Positions 1 to 8,644 of a DNA stretch of 64,000 bases are shown here, piece after piece. Every line of letters starts with the position of its first letter. The first letter of the stretch is position 1. The notes under the pieces were generated by a model. It was not told the origin of the DNA and did not search any database. It was given only the letters and a program-made list of their open reading frames with translations. This stretch comes from Exobacillus caeni (GTDB taxonomy: Bacteria > Bacillota > Bacilli > Bacillales > Guptibacillaceae): contig NZ_SWLG01000018.1 of NCBI RefSeq assembly GCF_005747095.1, positions 1-64,000 of the forward strand, read 5' to 3'. Both the position numbers and the translations under genes were made by a program.

Positions 1-89
1 CAGTCGTTACACCTCGGTGTCGTCTCTGTCCAGAAACAGAGTGAAAGGGTGTTGCCTGCGGCAACACCCTTTGCGACTGCCCGTCGCAC
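1..89 (-). mobile_element. Probable 5' end of a group IIC intron (partial, leaves window)
   Basis: Read on the minus strand from 89, the sequence starts GTGCGACGGGC, matching the GUGYG 5' consensus of group II introns. It lies directly behind an intrinsic terminator hairpin plus four Ts (116-90), the insertion site typical of bacterial group IIC introns. It then folds as a multi-branch domain: a closing helix 74-79/1-6, a perfect 13-bp stem 60-72/44-56, a 6-bp stem 36-41/24-29 and a 5-bp stem 16-20/9-13. This would be part of domain I. The catalytic domain V and any reverse transcriptase would lie left of position 1 and cannot be seen. An unrelated structured repeat remains possible. Confidence 0.5.
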
Positions 90-116
90 AAAAAGAACCG
101 CAAAGAATGCGGTTCT
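90..116 (-). terminator. Intrinsic terminator of prsW
   Basis: An 8-bp stem (109-116 with 94-101) and 7-nt loop are followed on the minus strand by TTTT. It sits 7 bp behind the prsW stop codon. The T run abuts the presumed group II intron 5' end. Confidence 0.75.
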
Positions 117-122
117 GATTGT

Positions 123-818
123 TTAAATTTCTTTTTTTTCAAAATGAATACTTTCTTGATCCTTCAAAACCTTTGCCTGGTTTAAATTGGCTACCTTAAC
201 CTTTCGCAATCCAATCGCCCATAGTACAAGCATAAACGGAACTAAATAAATCCAAAAACGGTCAACAGTTAGTAAAATAAAGTCATATGTTCCGTGGAGA
301 ACAATCGGAAAAAGCAATGATAATAAAATCCAGCGGCCCTTCTTTTTTCCTAAATCCATCTTAGCTCTACCTAAATAGGATCCCATTATAACGCCATAAA
401 GCGCGTGGCTTGAAACTGGCAGCAACGCTCGGCCAAGCGCCTGGTCAATGCCTGTTGCAATCAGGAAGAATACATTCTCCACAGATGCAAAACCAAGTGA
501 GATAGCAACCGCATAAACGATGCCATCGTAGAACTCATTAAATTCAAAATGCATATATACAGTAAAATACAAAATGAACCATTTAAGGAATTCTTCCAGA
601 AAACCTGACATTACATACGCTTCAGCAAGATCTGAAACAAATACTTTTTCTTCTGTGAAACCATATTGGATTACCATTACCGGAAAAACGAGCAAAGCTC
701 CAAAAATAAAGCTTCGCAATACCATACCGATCGGTTCTGACTCATACTGGTCTTTTAAATAAAAATAACACAGAAGTGCAATACCAGGAGCAATTCCCGC
801 TGATATAATTGCGACCAT
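123..818 (-). CDS. prsW: PrsW family intramembrane protease
   Basis: A 231-aa polytopic membrane protein. PrsW is the site-1 protease that starts degradation of anti-sigma factor RsiW in B. subtilis, releasing sigma-W. Visible family motifs are EEFLK near residue 75 (the EExxK signature), a following GIVYA...SVEN segment, SSHALYG and HGTYDF, placed in several hydrophobic helices. The ATG at 818 has a GAGGAAGTG ribosome site. The length is close to the B. subtilis protein (about 218 aa). Its transcript ends in the hairpin just downstream. The substrate in this organism is inferred only from the family. Confidence 0.88.
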   Translation of the reverse strand: MVAIISAGIAPGIALLCYFYLKDQYESEPIGMVLRSFIFGALLVFPVMVIQYGFTEEKVFVSDLAEAYVMSGFLEEFLKWFILYFTVYMHFEFNEFYDGIVYAVAISLGFASVENVFFLIATGIDQALGRALLPVSSHALYGVIMGSYLGRAKMDLGKKKGRWILLSLLFPIVLHGTYDFILLTVDRFWIYLVPFMLVLWAIGLRKVKVANLNQAKVLKDQESIHFEKKEI

Positions 819-919
819 AACACTTCCTCTTTTCTATACAGGAGAAAATACCTTTATTCAAAATGGTCTAATAGTAGTAGGCTGTTATCAGATTGACACT
901 ATTTAAGTGTAAGGAGGTG

Positions 920-941
920 GTTGATTTCCGTTCCAATCAAC
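920..941. repeat. 22-bp palindromic remnant resembling repeat-element ends
   Basis: Positions 920-941 begin GTTGATTTCCG and end TTCCAATCAAC, so the outer GTTGAT/ATCAAC are inverted. These two halves resemble the ends of the larger element at 50118-50445 (read in reverse), as if its middle had been deleted. The rest of 819-1087 holds no gene that I can support. Confidence 0.3.
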
Positions 942-1087
942 TTCTTCAGTAAGCGTTTCCCAACCAACAACAATGCTGCAGAAAAGAACCTGATAGTAAG
1001 AAAGGCTTTTTAAAACTATTTTTTTTAATCGTATCATGTTAATGTGTTATTGGGAACAACTAGAGTGGAATAGACTGAGGTGATGAT

Positions 1088-2059
1088 ATGAAAAAAGTAT
1101 TAGTTCTGCATACTGGCGGAACGATTGCAATGTCAGAGGACCGGGAAACAGGGGCTGTCAAACCGGGTTATGAAAACCCTTTAAACGTAACGATAAAGGA
1201 TTTAATAAACACGGTAGATATATCGATCGATGATTATTTAAACTTGCCTTCTCCTCATATGACACCAGAACTTATGTTTAAGCTGTTGAACAGGGTAGAA
1301 GAAAAGGTGGAGAATGAAGGCTATGACGGAATAGTAATCACCCACGGTACTGACACGCTTGAAGAAACAGCATACCTGCTTGATCTATTGTTTCAAAAAG
1401 AAATCCCTATCGTTGTTACAGGAGCCATGCGTTCAAGCAACGAACTAGGAAGCGATGGACCTTATAACTTAATCTCATCCATCAAAGTGGCAACAAGCGA
1501 TCTTGCAGTAGGAAAGGGAGTACTTGTTGTTTTAAATGATGAAATACATACTGCAAAAAACGTAACCAAAACCCATACTAGCAATATAGCAACATTCCAA
1601 AGCCCGCAATACGGCCCAATCGGTATCGTTACAAAGCGGGGCGTGCAGTTTCATCACAGACCGATCGAACGTGACCGTTATCATATCGAAAAGCTTTCTA
1701 AAAAAGTTGTATTGCTAAAAGCATACGCAGGTATGCAAGAGGAATTGATTGAAGGCGTCGGGGAGATAGGAATCGATGGCCTGGTCATAGAAGCACTTGG
1801 ACAGGGGAACCTCCCTCCAAAAACTGTCCCAGCAATTAAAAAATTAATTGCAAAGGGTATTCCCATTGTTCTCGTTTCTCGCTGTTTCAACGGTATGGTA
1901 CAGGATATATATGGCTACGAAGGCGGCGGTAAACATTTAAAGGAACTTGGCGTTATCTTCTCAAACGGACTAAACGGACAAAAGGCCAGGTTAAAGTTAA
2001 TGGTTACACTTGAGCAAACCTCTGACACTAAAGAATTGCAAACGCTTTTTAACATATGA
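1088..2059 (+). CDS. ansA: L-asparaginase, type I
   Basis: A 323-aa enzyme converting L-asparagine to aspartate and ammonia. Two catalytic signatures are visible: HTGGTIA at residues 8-14 (nucleophile Thr) and THGTDTLEETAY around residue 87. There is no signal peptide, which fits the cytoplasmic type I family (about 330 aa). The ATG at 1088 follows GAGGTGATGAT. The gene stands alone, divergent from prsW and convergent with ypdA across a shared terminator, so it is not in an ansAB operon here. Confidence 0.92.
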   Translation: MKKVLVLHTGGTIAMSEDRETGAVKPGYENPLNVTIKDLINTVDISIDDYLNLPSPHMTPELMFKLLNRVEEKVENEGYDGIVITHGTDTLEETAYLLDLLFQKEIPIVVTGAMRSSNELGSDGPYNLISSIKVATSDLAVGKGVLVVLNDEIHTAKNVTKTHTSNIATFQSPQYGPIGIVTKRGVQFHHRPIERDRYHIEKLSKKVVLLKAYAGMQEELIEGVGEIGIDGLVIEALGQGNLPPKTVPAIKKLIAKGIPIVLVSRCFNGMVQDIYGYEGGGKHLKELGVIFSNGLNGQKARLKLMVTLEQTSDTKELQTLFNI

Positions 2060-2081
2060 GTCTTTATCTTCTCTTTGAAAC

Positions 2082-2115
2082 AAAAAACTATCGAGTTTTT
2101 ACTCGATAGTTTTTT
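2082..2115. terminator. Bidirectional terminator between ansA and ypdA
   Basis: A 15-bp perfect stem (2082-2096 with 2101-2115) and four-T loop, with A-rich and T-rich flanks, serves both convergent genes. It overlaps the ypdA stop codon at 2099. Confidence 0.85.
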
Positions 2116-3097
2116 TGCTTTCCCGTTTAGCTATTGTTTCTGCGATGCTCTTCCCATGGAACCTCCCGTTCTCAATAAATATCTCATTTGCATTGTTTCC
2201 TGCAGCAATAACTCCTGCAATAAAAATATTTTCGACATTTGTTTCCATCGTAATTTCATCATAGTGGGGCCTTCCCGTTCCATCATTTATTTTTATCCCC
2301 ATCTTAGAGAGAAAAGAATGATCCGGGTGATAACCTGTCATCGCAAAGACAAAATCATTCTTAATGGTTTTCTGTTCCCCGTTAACGTTATAAGTAACTT
2401 CGCTTTCGGTTATCCTTGCTATAGTTGCATTAAATTCCATCTTAACTTTGCCATTTCTGACAAGTGCATCGAACTCAGGCAAAATCCATGGTTTTACACT
2501 TTTGGAATATTCACTTCCCCGATAAAGAACCGTAACCCGTGCACCTGCTTTTTCCAGCTCAAGTGTTGCGTCTACGGCAGAATTTTTTCCACCGATCACG
2601 ACTACATCTTTATCAAAGAACGGATGGGCCTCCTTAAAATAATGAAAAACTTTATCCGAATTTTCTCCCGGCACATCCATTAAGTTAGGATGATCATAAT
2701 ATCCAGTGGCAATTACTAAATAATTTGTTTCATAGCAGTATGAAGCATGGTCACTTTCCTTTTTCGTATGGACGACAAAAGTTCCGTCCTCTTCTTTAAC
2801 CACTTTCATTGCTTTTTCAAAAGCATTCACCCGAAGATTTTTTCTTTTTGCCACATCCCGATAATAAGCCAGCGCTTGATTGCGTTTCGGTTTGCGTTCC
2901 TCGATTATAAATGGCACATCCCCAATTTCCAGCTTATGGCTCGAGCTGAAAAATGTTTGGTGGGTCGGATAGTTAAAAATGGCGTTCACTACATTTCCTT
3001 TCTCTATGACGAGTGGGTTAAATCCTTTGTTCTGTAATTCAATTGCAGCGGACATTCCACAGGGTCCACCCCCGATAATGATGATATCTTCTTTCAT
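2099..3097 (-). CDS. ypdA: YpdA family bacillithiol disulfide reductase
   Basis: A 332-aa FAD/NADPH-dependent oxidoreductase. YpdA family proteins reduce bacillithiol disulfide in Firmicutes. The N-terminal dinucleotide fold IIIIGGGPCGMSAA (residues 4-17), the second Rossmann motif VVVIGGKNSAVDA near residue 165 and the C-terminal IAGVIAAGNNANEIF are conserved. The Cys in GGPCGM matches the position discussed for YpdA activity. I place the start at ATG 3097, 8 nt after AGGAG, rather than the in-frame GTG at 3106. Together with the PIG-L deacetylase gene at 6.2 kb it fits an organism that uses bacillithiol. Confidence 0.9.
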   Translation of the reverse strand: MKEDIIIIGGGPCGMSAAIELQNKGFNPLVIEKGNVVNAIFNYPTHQTFFSSSHKLEIGDVPFIIEERKPKRNQALAYYRDVAKRKNLRVNAFEKAMKVVKEEDGTFVVHTKKESDHASYCYETNYLVIATGYYDHPNLMDVPGENSDKVFHYFKEAHPFFDKDVVVIGGKNSAVDATLELEKAGARVTVLYRGSEYSKSVKPWILPEFDALVRNGKVKMEFNATIARITESEVTYNVNGEQKTIKNDFVFAMTGYHPDHSFLSKMGIKINDGTGRPHYDEITMETNVENIFIAGVIAAGNNANEIFIENGRFHGKSIAETIAKRESKKTIE

Positions 3098-3331
3098 GAC
3101 ATTCACTCCTACGGCATTTTATGTGGATTCCCCTTCATCTGCTCATTTGTAAAGTAGAAAGTTATAAAGAGGAACTGTTGGCAAATTATAAAAGCGGGCT
3201 CTGTTAGCGTCCCGAATTCTTACATGACACCTGGGTTTCCCATTTTTTGAAGTGCAAAGAGGCATCGCTTCTTGTCAAATTTTCTATGATAATAAAAATG
3301 CAAAACATTATTCATTAACATAGCAAAAAAT

Positions 3332-3362
3332 AAAATCCCTATCTATTTATGATAGGGATTTT
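3332..3362 (-). terminator. Terminator of glutamate dehydrogenase gene
   Basis: A 12-bp perfect stem (3351-3362 with 3332-3343) and 7-nt loop are followed on the minus strand by a run of Ts. Nothing else is identifiable between it and the ypdA start. Confidence 0.85.
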
Positions 3363-3389
3363 CAAATCGGTCTGCAAATATTTAGTACA

Positions 3390-4670
3390 CTAAATCCAAC
3401 CTCTAAATCGGGATGCCTCTGCCATTTTTCTTACACCGACCATATAAGCAGATAAACGCATATCGATCTTGCGGCTATCAGCAGTACGATAAACAGTGTC
3501 AAAAGCGTTTACCATTACTTTTTCGAGTTTTTCTTCTACTTCCTCTTCCGTCCAGTAATAACCCTGATTGTTTTGCACCCACTCGAAGTAAGAGACCGTT
3601 ACACCGCCAGAGCTTGCCAGAACGTCTGGAACAAGCAAAATGCCTCGGTCTGTTAAAATCTTTGTTCCCTCTATCGTTGTTGGGCCATTTGCAGCTTCTA
3701 CTACAATAGATGCTTTTATATTATTGGCATTATCTTCTGTAATCTGGTTCTCAATTGCTGCTGGAACTAAAATATCACAGTCAAGTTCAAGAAGCTCTTT
3801 GTTCGTAATTGTATCTTTAAACAGCTTAGTAACTGTACCAAAGCTGTCTCGCCTGTCTAACAAATAATCAATATCCAGGCCTTCCGGGTCATAAAGCGCG
3901 CCATAAGCATCTGAAATACCCACTACTTTGGCACCAGCGTCATGCATGAATTTAGATAAAAAGCTTCCAGCATTACCAAATCCTTGCACCACCACTCTTG
4001 CTCCCTGAATATCAATACCTTTCTTTTTGGCCGCTTCCCGTATGCAGATTGTTACACCTTTAGCAGTGGCAGATTCACGGCCGTGAGAACCTCCAAGGAC
4101 TAACGGTTTCCCTGTTATAAAACCAGGAGAATCAAACTCACGGATCCGGCTGTATTCATCCATCATCCATGCCATAATTTGAGAGTTAGTAAAGACGTCC
4201 GGAGCAGGAATATCTTTGGTCGGGCCTACAATTTGGCTTATTGCGCGTACATACCCACGGCTAAGTCTTTCAAGTTCTCTAAACGACATTTCCCTTGGAT
4301 CGCAAATAATACCGCCTTTACCTCCGCCATATGGCAGATCAACAATTCCGGCTTTCAAACTCATCCATACGGATAAAGCTTTTACTTCAGTCTCGGTAAC
4401 ATCGGGGTGAAAGCGCACCCCACCTTTTGTCGGTCCTACAGCGTCATTATGTTGGGCACGGTATCCCGTAAAGATTTTAATAGAGCCATCATCCATTCGC
4501 ACAGGAATACGAACGGTCATCAGTCTCATAGGTTCTTTTAAAAGTTCATAAACCTCTTGTGGATATCCTAATTTGTCCAACGCGTCATGTATAACCTCTT
4601 GCGTCGACTCTAAAACATTTCTTTTTTTCTTTAAACCTTGTTCATTTCCTGATTCGTTTTTGTCGACCAT
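3390..4670 (-). CDS. gudB: NAD-type glutamate dehydrogenase (GudB/RocG family)
   Basis: A 426-aa catabolic enzyme deaminating glutamate to 2-oxoglutarate. The sequence closely matches remembered B. subtilis GudB, including PYGGGKGGI with the catalytic-region Lys, [15 protein letters not shown], the nucleotide-binding [10 protein letters not shown] and the ending SRFRGWI. The short duplication that makes GudB cryptic in B. subtilis 168 is absent ([15 protein letters not shown] is uninterrupted), so the enzyme should be active. The start ATG 4670 lies 6 nt after GGGAGGT; the upstream ATG at 4685 overlaps that site. A cre-like sequence 175 bp upstream suggests carbon catabolite control. Confidence 0.92.
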   Translation of the reverse strand: MVDKNESGNEQGLKKKRNVLESTQEVIHDALDKLGYPQEVYELLKEPMRLMTVRIPVRMDDGSIKIFTGYRAQHNDAVGPTKGGVRFHPDVTETEVKALSVWMSLKAGIVDLPYGGGKGGIICDPREMSFRELERLSRGYVRAISQIVGPTKDIPAPDVFTNSQIMAWMMDEYSRIREFDSPGFITGKPLVLGGSHGRESATAKGVTICIREAAKKKGIDIQGARVVVQGFGNAGSFLSKFMHDAGAKVVGISDAYGALYDPEGLDIDYLLDRRDSFGTVTKLFKDTITNKELLELDCDILVPAAIENQITEDNANNIKASIVVEAANGPTTIEGTKILTDRGILLVPDVLASSGGVTVSYFEWVQNNQGYYWTEEEVEEKLEKVMVNAFDTVYRTADSRKIDMRLSAYMVGVRKMAEASRFRGWI

Positions 4671-4844
4671 TTGTTTACCTCCCATTGCAATTGCCTTGAC
4701 CAGTTTCTTTATAGAATTCTTTTTAGTATTGTTAACTTAAATTCTATTGTAGTATTGGCTTCCTTTACAAAACATAGTATACACGTTTAGTCTTCGGATG
4801 AGAAGGTATTAAAGTTAAGTTTTAAGCAAAATGTCCCATAAAAA

Positions 4845-4858
4845 TGAAAACGCTTACT
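4845..4858. promoter_or_regulatory. cre-like CcpA site upstream of gudB
   Basis: TGAAAACGCTTACT agrees with 13 of 14 positions of the catabolite-responsive element consensus TGWAANCGNTNWCA. rocG is CcpA-controlled in B. subtilis, so control of this dehydrogenase gene is plausible. The assignment rests on sequence match only. Confidence 0.5.
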
Positions 4859-4975
4859 AACGAGCTGTTTCAAGGGCTGAAAGGCGGAATTTTCTGATAT
4901 ATGCACCTGTTTTCCATCCTTTATTATGGTCTAATCTAACGAATAAGACACACAATATTTCTTTCGGATGAAAAA

Positions 4976-5008
4976 TTCCTCACTTCGTCCTTTCCACAAA
5001 GCGAGGAA
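4976..5008 (-). terminator. Terminator of ddl
   Basis: An imperfect stem with outer TTCCTC/GAGGAA arms is followed on the minus strand by TTTTTC. It lies 12 bp behind the ddl stop codon. Confidence 0.65.
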
Positions 5009-5020
5009 GATAAACATCAA

Positions 5021-5938
5021 CTACTTTTTAAGTCCAAGTGTAACCAATTGCTCGATCATATCTTCATATGAAAGTCCCGTTGCTCTTGCAGCATCAGGGA
5101 ACAAACTTGTCGGAGTCATACCTGGCAACGTATTCACTTCAAGGAAAACAGGATGGGTTCCATCTTTGGGAATAATAAAATCAACTCGGGAATACGTTTC
5201 ACAACCCAGCCATTCATGTGCTAATACAGCATGCTCCTGCAACTGTTTTGACACTATTTCATCGATTCGTGCCGGCACAAAATGCTCACTTCCGCCCGGT
5301 GCGTATTTTGATTCATAATCGTAGTATCTGTTCTTGGGAACAATTTCCACAACCGGCATCGCCTTTACGTTTCCTTTTTCACCCATCACTGCAACCGTTA
5401 CTTCTTTCCCTTCAATAAATTCCTCTATAATGACAACATCGTCAAACCGAAACGCTTCTTTTACTCCGTCTTTAACGTCTTGCATTGTTTGAGCAACTGT
5501 TAATCCGATCGTAGACCCTTCGCGGTTCGGTTTTACGACTACAGGCAATTCAATAGGAAGTTCAAATGTTTCATCATTATAATCATGGCTGGAAACGACA
5601 CAGTCCTTTGCCATCCTTATGCCGCTATGTTCCAGGATTTTCTTTGACTTTGCTTTATCCATCGCAATCGCTGATCCGAGTACCCCGGATCCAACGTAGG
5701 GAATGTTTAGCATATCCAGCATACCCTGAATTCTTCCATCTTCACCAAATCGGCCATGAAGGCCGATGAAAATAATATCAACTTCAAGTGAGAGGAGTTC
5801 TGATAATCTCTCAGGATGAAAATCAATGCCCACTACTTCATGCCCTTTTTTGTTTAAAGCTTCGATAATTCCTTTACCGCTTGATAAAGAAACTTCCCTT
5901 TCTGCTGATGTTCCTCCGTATAAAACTGCAACTTTCAT
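5021..5938 (-). CDS. ddl: D-alanine--D-alanine ligase
   Basis: A 305-aa ATP-grasp enzyme joining two D-alanines for peptidoglycan precursor synthesis in the cytoplasm. Seen are the N-terminal VLYGGTSAEREVSLSSG, IGLHGRFGEDGRIQGML, the ATP-grasp VVVKPNREGSTIG and the C-terminal metal-binding FLEVNTLPGMTPTSLFP. The length matches the short DdlB-type enzymes. It is monocistronic with its own terminator and diverges from the PIG-L gene. In B. subtilis ddl is located elsewhere, next to murF, as I recall. Confidence 0.93.
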   Translation of the reverse strand: MKVAVLYGGTSAEREVSLSSGKGIIEALNKKGHEVVGIDFHPERLSELLSLEVDIIFIGLHGRFGEDGRIQGMLDMLNIPYVGSGVLGSAIAMDKAKSKKILEHSGIRMAKDCVVSSHDYNDETFELPIELPVVVKPNREGSTIGLTVAQTMQDVKDGVKEAFRFDDVVIIEEFIEGKEVTVAVMGEKGNVKAMPVVEIVPKNRYYDYESKYAPGGSEHFVPARIDEIVSKQLQEHAVLAHEWLGCETYSRVDFIIPKDGTHPVFLEVNTLPGMTPTSLFPDAARATGLSYEDMIEQLVTLGLKK

Positions 5939-6161
5939 TCCTTACTTCACTCCTATGGCCTCAATTTTATGTAAAACAGTATATTCGTTGTATTTCCTTT
6001 TGGAACAAAACAAAACCTTTTTCATCATACCATCTTTTTGCTTCCTTATTTGTTAAAATTATTAGTTCCTGAACACCATTTTTGAAAAAACCTTTCCATT
6101 AACGATATACTTAAAATATTCGGTTTAACATGACAGAATATTATATACGAGGAGACAAAAG

Positions 6162-6872
6162 ATGAAAACGATTTTGTTTGTTTTTGCTCATCCTGATGAT
6201 GAAACATTTACGGTTGGAGGCACGCTCACAGAGTTTGCAGAAATGCAGGACGTTCAAACCATTGTCTACAGTGCTACACCTGGCGATGCAGGTAAATGCG
6301 GTAACCCTCCTATTTGTACTAAAGAGGAACTAGCGGATGTTCGAACCGATGAGTTCAAGAAAGCCACAGGGATTCTCGGTGTGGATCATGCTATAATAGG
6401 AAAATTTCAGGATGGAAAATTAACTTCCATTCCTGTAGAAGAGATTGCTGGTGAAGTTTCTAAATTGATTGCTGAATTTCATCCAGAGGTTGTCGTTACG
6501 TTTCCTCCGCACGGACTATCTGGCCATGCCGATCACAAGGCGATCCAGAAGGCTACCTATCAAGCTGTAACCGGTTCTACCAATAAAGTTGAAAAATTGT
6601 ATTACGCAACTTTCCCTGAATCTGTAGCAGCCAAAAATGGCAACCCTCCATTTTCAGATCCTGATGAAAATATTTCTGTTGCCAAATCTTTCAGCCAGCA
6701 ACAAATGGATACTGTGAGAAAGGCACTTCTCGCACATCGAACACAGCATCTTTCGGTTGAAAGAGTGTTTAAGAACTTAGATAAAAAGCCTTTTAACAAG
6801 TTTAACAACAAAGAATACTATGTTCTTGCATGGAGCAGAGAAGGTATTACAGATTCTTCGACCTTAATCTAG
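6162..6872 (+). CDS. PIG-L/LmbE family deacetylase (BshB-like)
   Basis: A 236-aa zinc-dependent N-acetylglucosamine deacetylase family protein. The metal-binding motif AHPDDE is at residues 9-14, and the distal histidines of the family are in GLSGHADHKAI near residue 127. In Bacillus such enzymes (BshB1, BshB2) deacetylate GlcNAc-malate in bacillithiol synthesis; related proteins act on mycothiol conjugates or sugars. The presence of ypdA nearby is consistent with a thiol-related role, but I cannot assign the paralogue. The ATG at 6162 follows GAGGAGAC. Confidence 0.8.
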   Translation: MKTILFVFAHPDDETFTVGGTLTEFAEMQDVQTIVYSATPGDAGKCGNPPICTKEELADVRTDEFKKATGILGVDHAIIGKFQDGKLTSIPVEEIAGEVSKLIAEFHPEVVVTFPPHGLSGHADHKAIQKATYQAVTGSTNKVEKLYYATFPESVAAKNGNPPFSDPDENISVAKSFSQQQMDTVRKALLAHRTQHLSVERVFKNLDKKPFNKFNNKEYYVLAWSREGITDSSTLI

Positions 6873-6879
6873 AACAGCA

Positions 6880-6911
6880 AAAGACCTCCCATTGTGAGGG
6901 GAGGTCTTTTA
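6880..6911. terminator. Bidirectional terminator, PIG-L gene and mecB
   Basis: An 11-bp stem AAAAGACCTCC/GGAGGTCTTTT separates two convergent genes and overlaps the mecB stop codon. Confidence 0.85.
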
Positions 6912-7508
6912 CTTACCGTAAAAATAATGATGCAATTGTTCTATTGCATTACTTTCCATTAATGTCTTACCATACTCTATTACCCTGTAGCTGGTAATGG
7001 TGGATGGGTTCCCGAATTCTGCAAGAAGAGCGATCAAGGAATCCAATTCAAAAGATTCATATTCTGATTCATCAAACTTCAAATAGAACCGCCCATCAAA
7101 TGAATAAAGGGTTCCTTTGTAAATCTCAAGATCAAACAGGCGTTTTGCCAGGCTTATGATATCTTCAAAAGTCTGAAATTCATAAAATACTTCATCGCTT
7201 TCGTCCAGGGTTACTTGCATCTCGATATAATCGTCATCATATTCTTCATCATCAAGCTCATACTCATTGCTACCCTTTGTAACGATTACAACCATCCCTT
7301 GAGCAGGTAAAGCAAACACTTCGACAGCAATGGGGCCATCCACTTTGAATCCAAGTTCATCATCTGCCTCCATGATCATTTCGCGAAAAAGCTGGTGAAC
7401 TTTCGGTATATCCTGCCACATTTCTTCCTTGGTAATACCCCGCTCATTCAAATCATCGTATGTTAAAAAGATTTTAATTTTATTATATGTTAAACGCTCA
7501 AGACGCAT
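6909..7508 (-). CDS. mecB: Adaptor protein MecB (YpbH)
   Basis: A 199-aa ClpC adaptor of the MecA/MecB family, which delivers substrates such as ComK to ClpCP in B. subtilis. The N-terminal MRLERLTYNKIKIFLTYDDL and the central VDGPIAVEVFALPAQGMVVI are diagnostic. They are followed by an acidic linker (DDEEYDDDYIEMQV, residues 87-100) and the C-terminal Clp-binding domain. The start at 7508 follows GGGGGGA; the longer reading frame to 7526 has no better site. Its position next to the ypb genes matches ypbH, which separates it from mecA. Confidence 0.9.
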   Translation of the reverse strand: MRLERLTYNKIKIFLTYDDLNERGITKEEMWQDIPKVHQLFREMIMEADDELGFKVDGPIAVEVFALPAQGMVVIVTKGSNEYELDDEEYDDDYIEMQVTLDESDEVFYEFQTFEDIISLAKRLFDLEIYKGTLYSFDGRFYLKFDESEYESFELDSLIALLAEFGNPSTITSYRVIEYGKTLMESNAIEQLHHYFYGK

Positions 7509-7649
7509 CGCGTTCCCCCCTACCATCAGTCCCGTTAATCTTATTACACTATATGAGTTAAAGAAATAGATGGTTCTTGATTAATGCATTATTGATTAGT
7601 TTACACCGTCTGCTTTTTGTACACAAGCCTATTTTCGTGATCACTGGGA

Positions 7650-8558
7650 CTATCTGGAAAGTTTCTCTTTTAACCAGCTATCCCACTCTTCCCTTGTTGT
7701 CCCAACAAGGATATCCTCAAAGGCTTGTCTATTCTCTTGAGGCATTTTGATCACTGCAGAACCTCCAAGGCCGACTTTCAAATCAGGAAAAACATTTTTT
7801 AACTCATCGACTAAGGATAAGGTTTCAGGCAGGTTTGTGACAAGCGTGCATGATAAGAAAAGGATTGTTGGATTAGTTTCTTCAATTACGACCGATATAT
7901 CCTCTTTTGGGATTCCTGAACCAAGATATATCACTTCAAATCCTTTTCTTCGTAAATATAACGTAAAAATAAGCAGCCCTAGTTCATGTTCTTCTTCTGG
8001 CCCGCAAACTGCCACAACTTTTGGCAAATGCCCATCTACCGGAAGAGTGTGGAAGATCATTCCGATCCTTGACCTTAAGAAAGCCGACGTAAAGTGTTCA
8101 TGCGCAACCGTTATTTTATTGTTTTCCCACATATGCCCTACTTTTACAAGCAGGTTTGCCAGGATATCAAGCACGACTTTCTCGATACTGAATAAAGCGA
8201 ATGCCTGATTTAATAATTCCTGGGCTTTTTTTTCATCAAACCTTAATAGAACTGAGAGCATTTCATCTGCAAGCATTCCGGCTCGGTCCTTATCTTCTGT
8301 CGCTATGAAACTTTCGAACGTATTGTCTCCGCTTTCTAAAAGGTCGATCGCCTGGCTGATCGTGAAACCTTTATCTATCTTGTCCAATAACCATCTTAAA
8401 ACAGCAACATGTTCATCTGTATACAAGCGATGTCCCGCTTCATTTCTTTTCGGCGAAATGATTTTATATCTTCTTTCCCATGCCCGTAATGTTCCCGGCT
8501 GTATGCCAAGAATTTTAGACACTGCTTTAATATTATATTTCCCTTCTCCGCTGGCCAT
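7650..8558 (-). CDS. MerR regulator with cobalamin-binding domain (CarH/LitR type)
   Basis: A 302-aa protein with an N-terminal MerR helix-turn-helix (YNIKAVSKILGIQPGTLRAW, residues 8-27), a four-helix B12-binding cap and a C-terminal Rossmann-like B12-binding domain. The cap carries W-x9-EH (WENNKITVAHEH), the signature of CarH/LitR light-sensing regulators. The lower ligand loop reads EEEHELG, a variant of DxHxxG with the His kept. CarH-type proteins bind adenosylcobalamin and leave DNA after light exposure. The start at 8558 follows TTGGAGGT. No carotenoid, photolyase or cobalamin genes are adjacent, so the target is unknown. Confidence 0.82.
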   Translation of the reverse strand: MASGEGKYNIKAVSKILGIQPGTLRAWERRYKIISPKRNEAGHRLYTDEHVAVLRWLLDKIDKGFTISQAIDLLESGDNTFESFIATEDKDRAGMLADEMLSVLLRFDEKKAQELLNQAFALFSIEKVVLDILANLLVKVGHMWENNKITVAHEHFTSAFLRSRIGMIFHTLPVDGHLPKVVAVCGPEEEHELGLLIFTLYLRRKGFEVIYLGSGIPKEDISVVIEETNPTILFLSCTLVTNLPETLSLVDELKNVFPDLKVGLGGSAVIKMPQENRQAFEDILVGTTREEWDSWLKEKLSR

Positions 8559-8589
8559 GAGAATACCTCCAACCATACCGTTTTCTTTA

Positions 8590-8618
8590 AGTATAGCGAA
8601 AGGTCTGAACCGTGTAAA
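8590..8618 (-). promoter_or_regulatory. Sigma-A promoter of the merR-B12 gene
   Basis: The minus strand has TTTACA (8618-8613), a 17-bp spacer and TATACT (8595-8590), about 30 bp before the start codon. MerR proteins commonly bind in such spacers, so autoregulation is possible but not shown. Confidence 0.65.
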
Positions 8619-8644
8619 ATTTGTATAACCTTTGCTTACCTTTT

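Larger units (their letters stand above)
4671..5020. other. Regulatory gap between gudB and ddl
   Basis: This 350-bp stretch holds the presumed gudB promoter region, a cre-like site at 4845-4858 and the ddl terminator at 4976-5008. I see no gene in it. Confidence 0.6.

Noticed and set aside
2075-2683. A 202-aa open frame antisense to ypdA
   Set aside because: It is cysteine-rich with no ribosome site and is fully overlapped by a well-conserved gene on the other strand.
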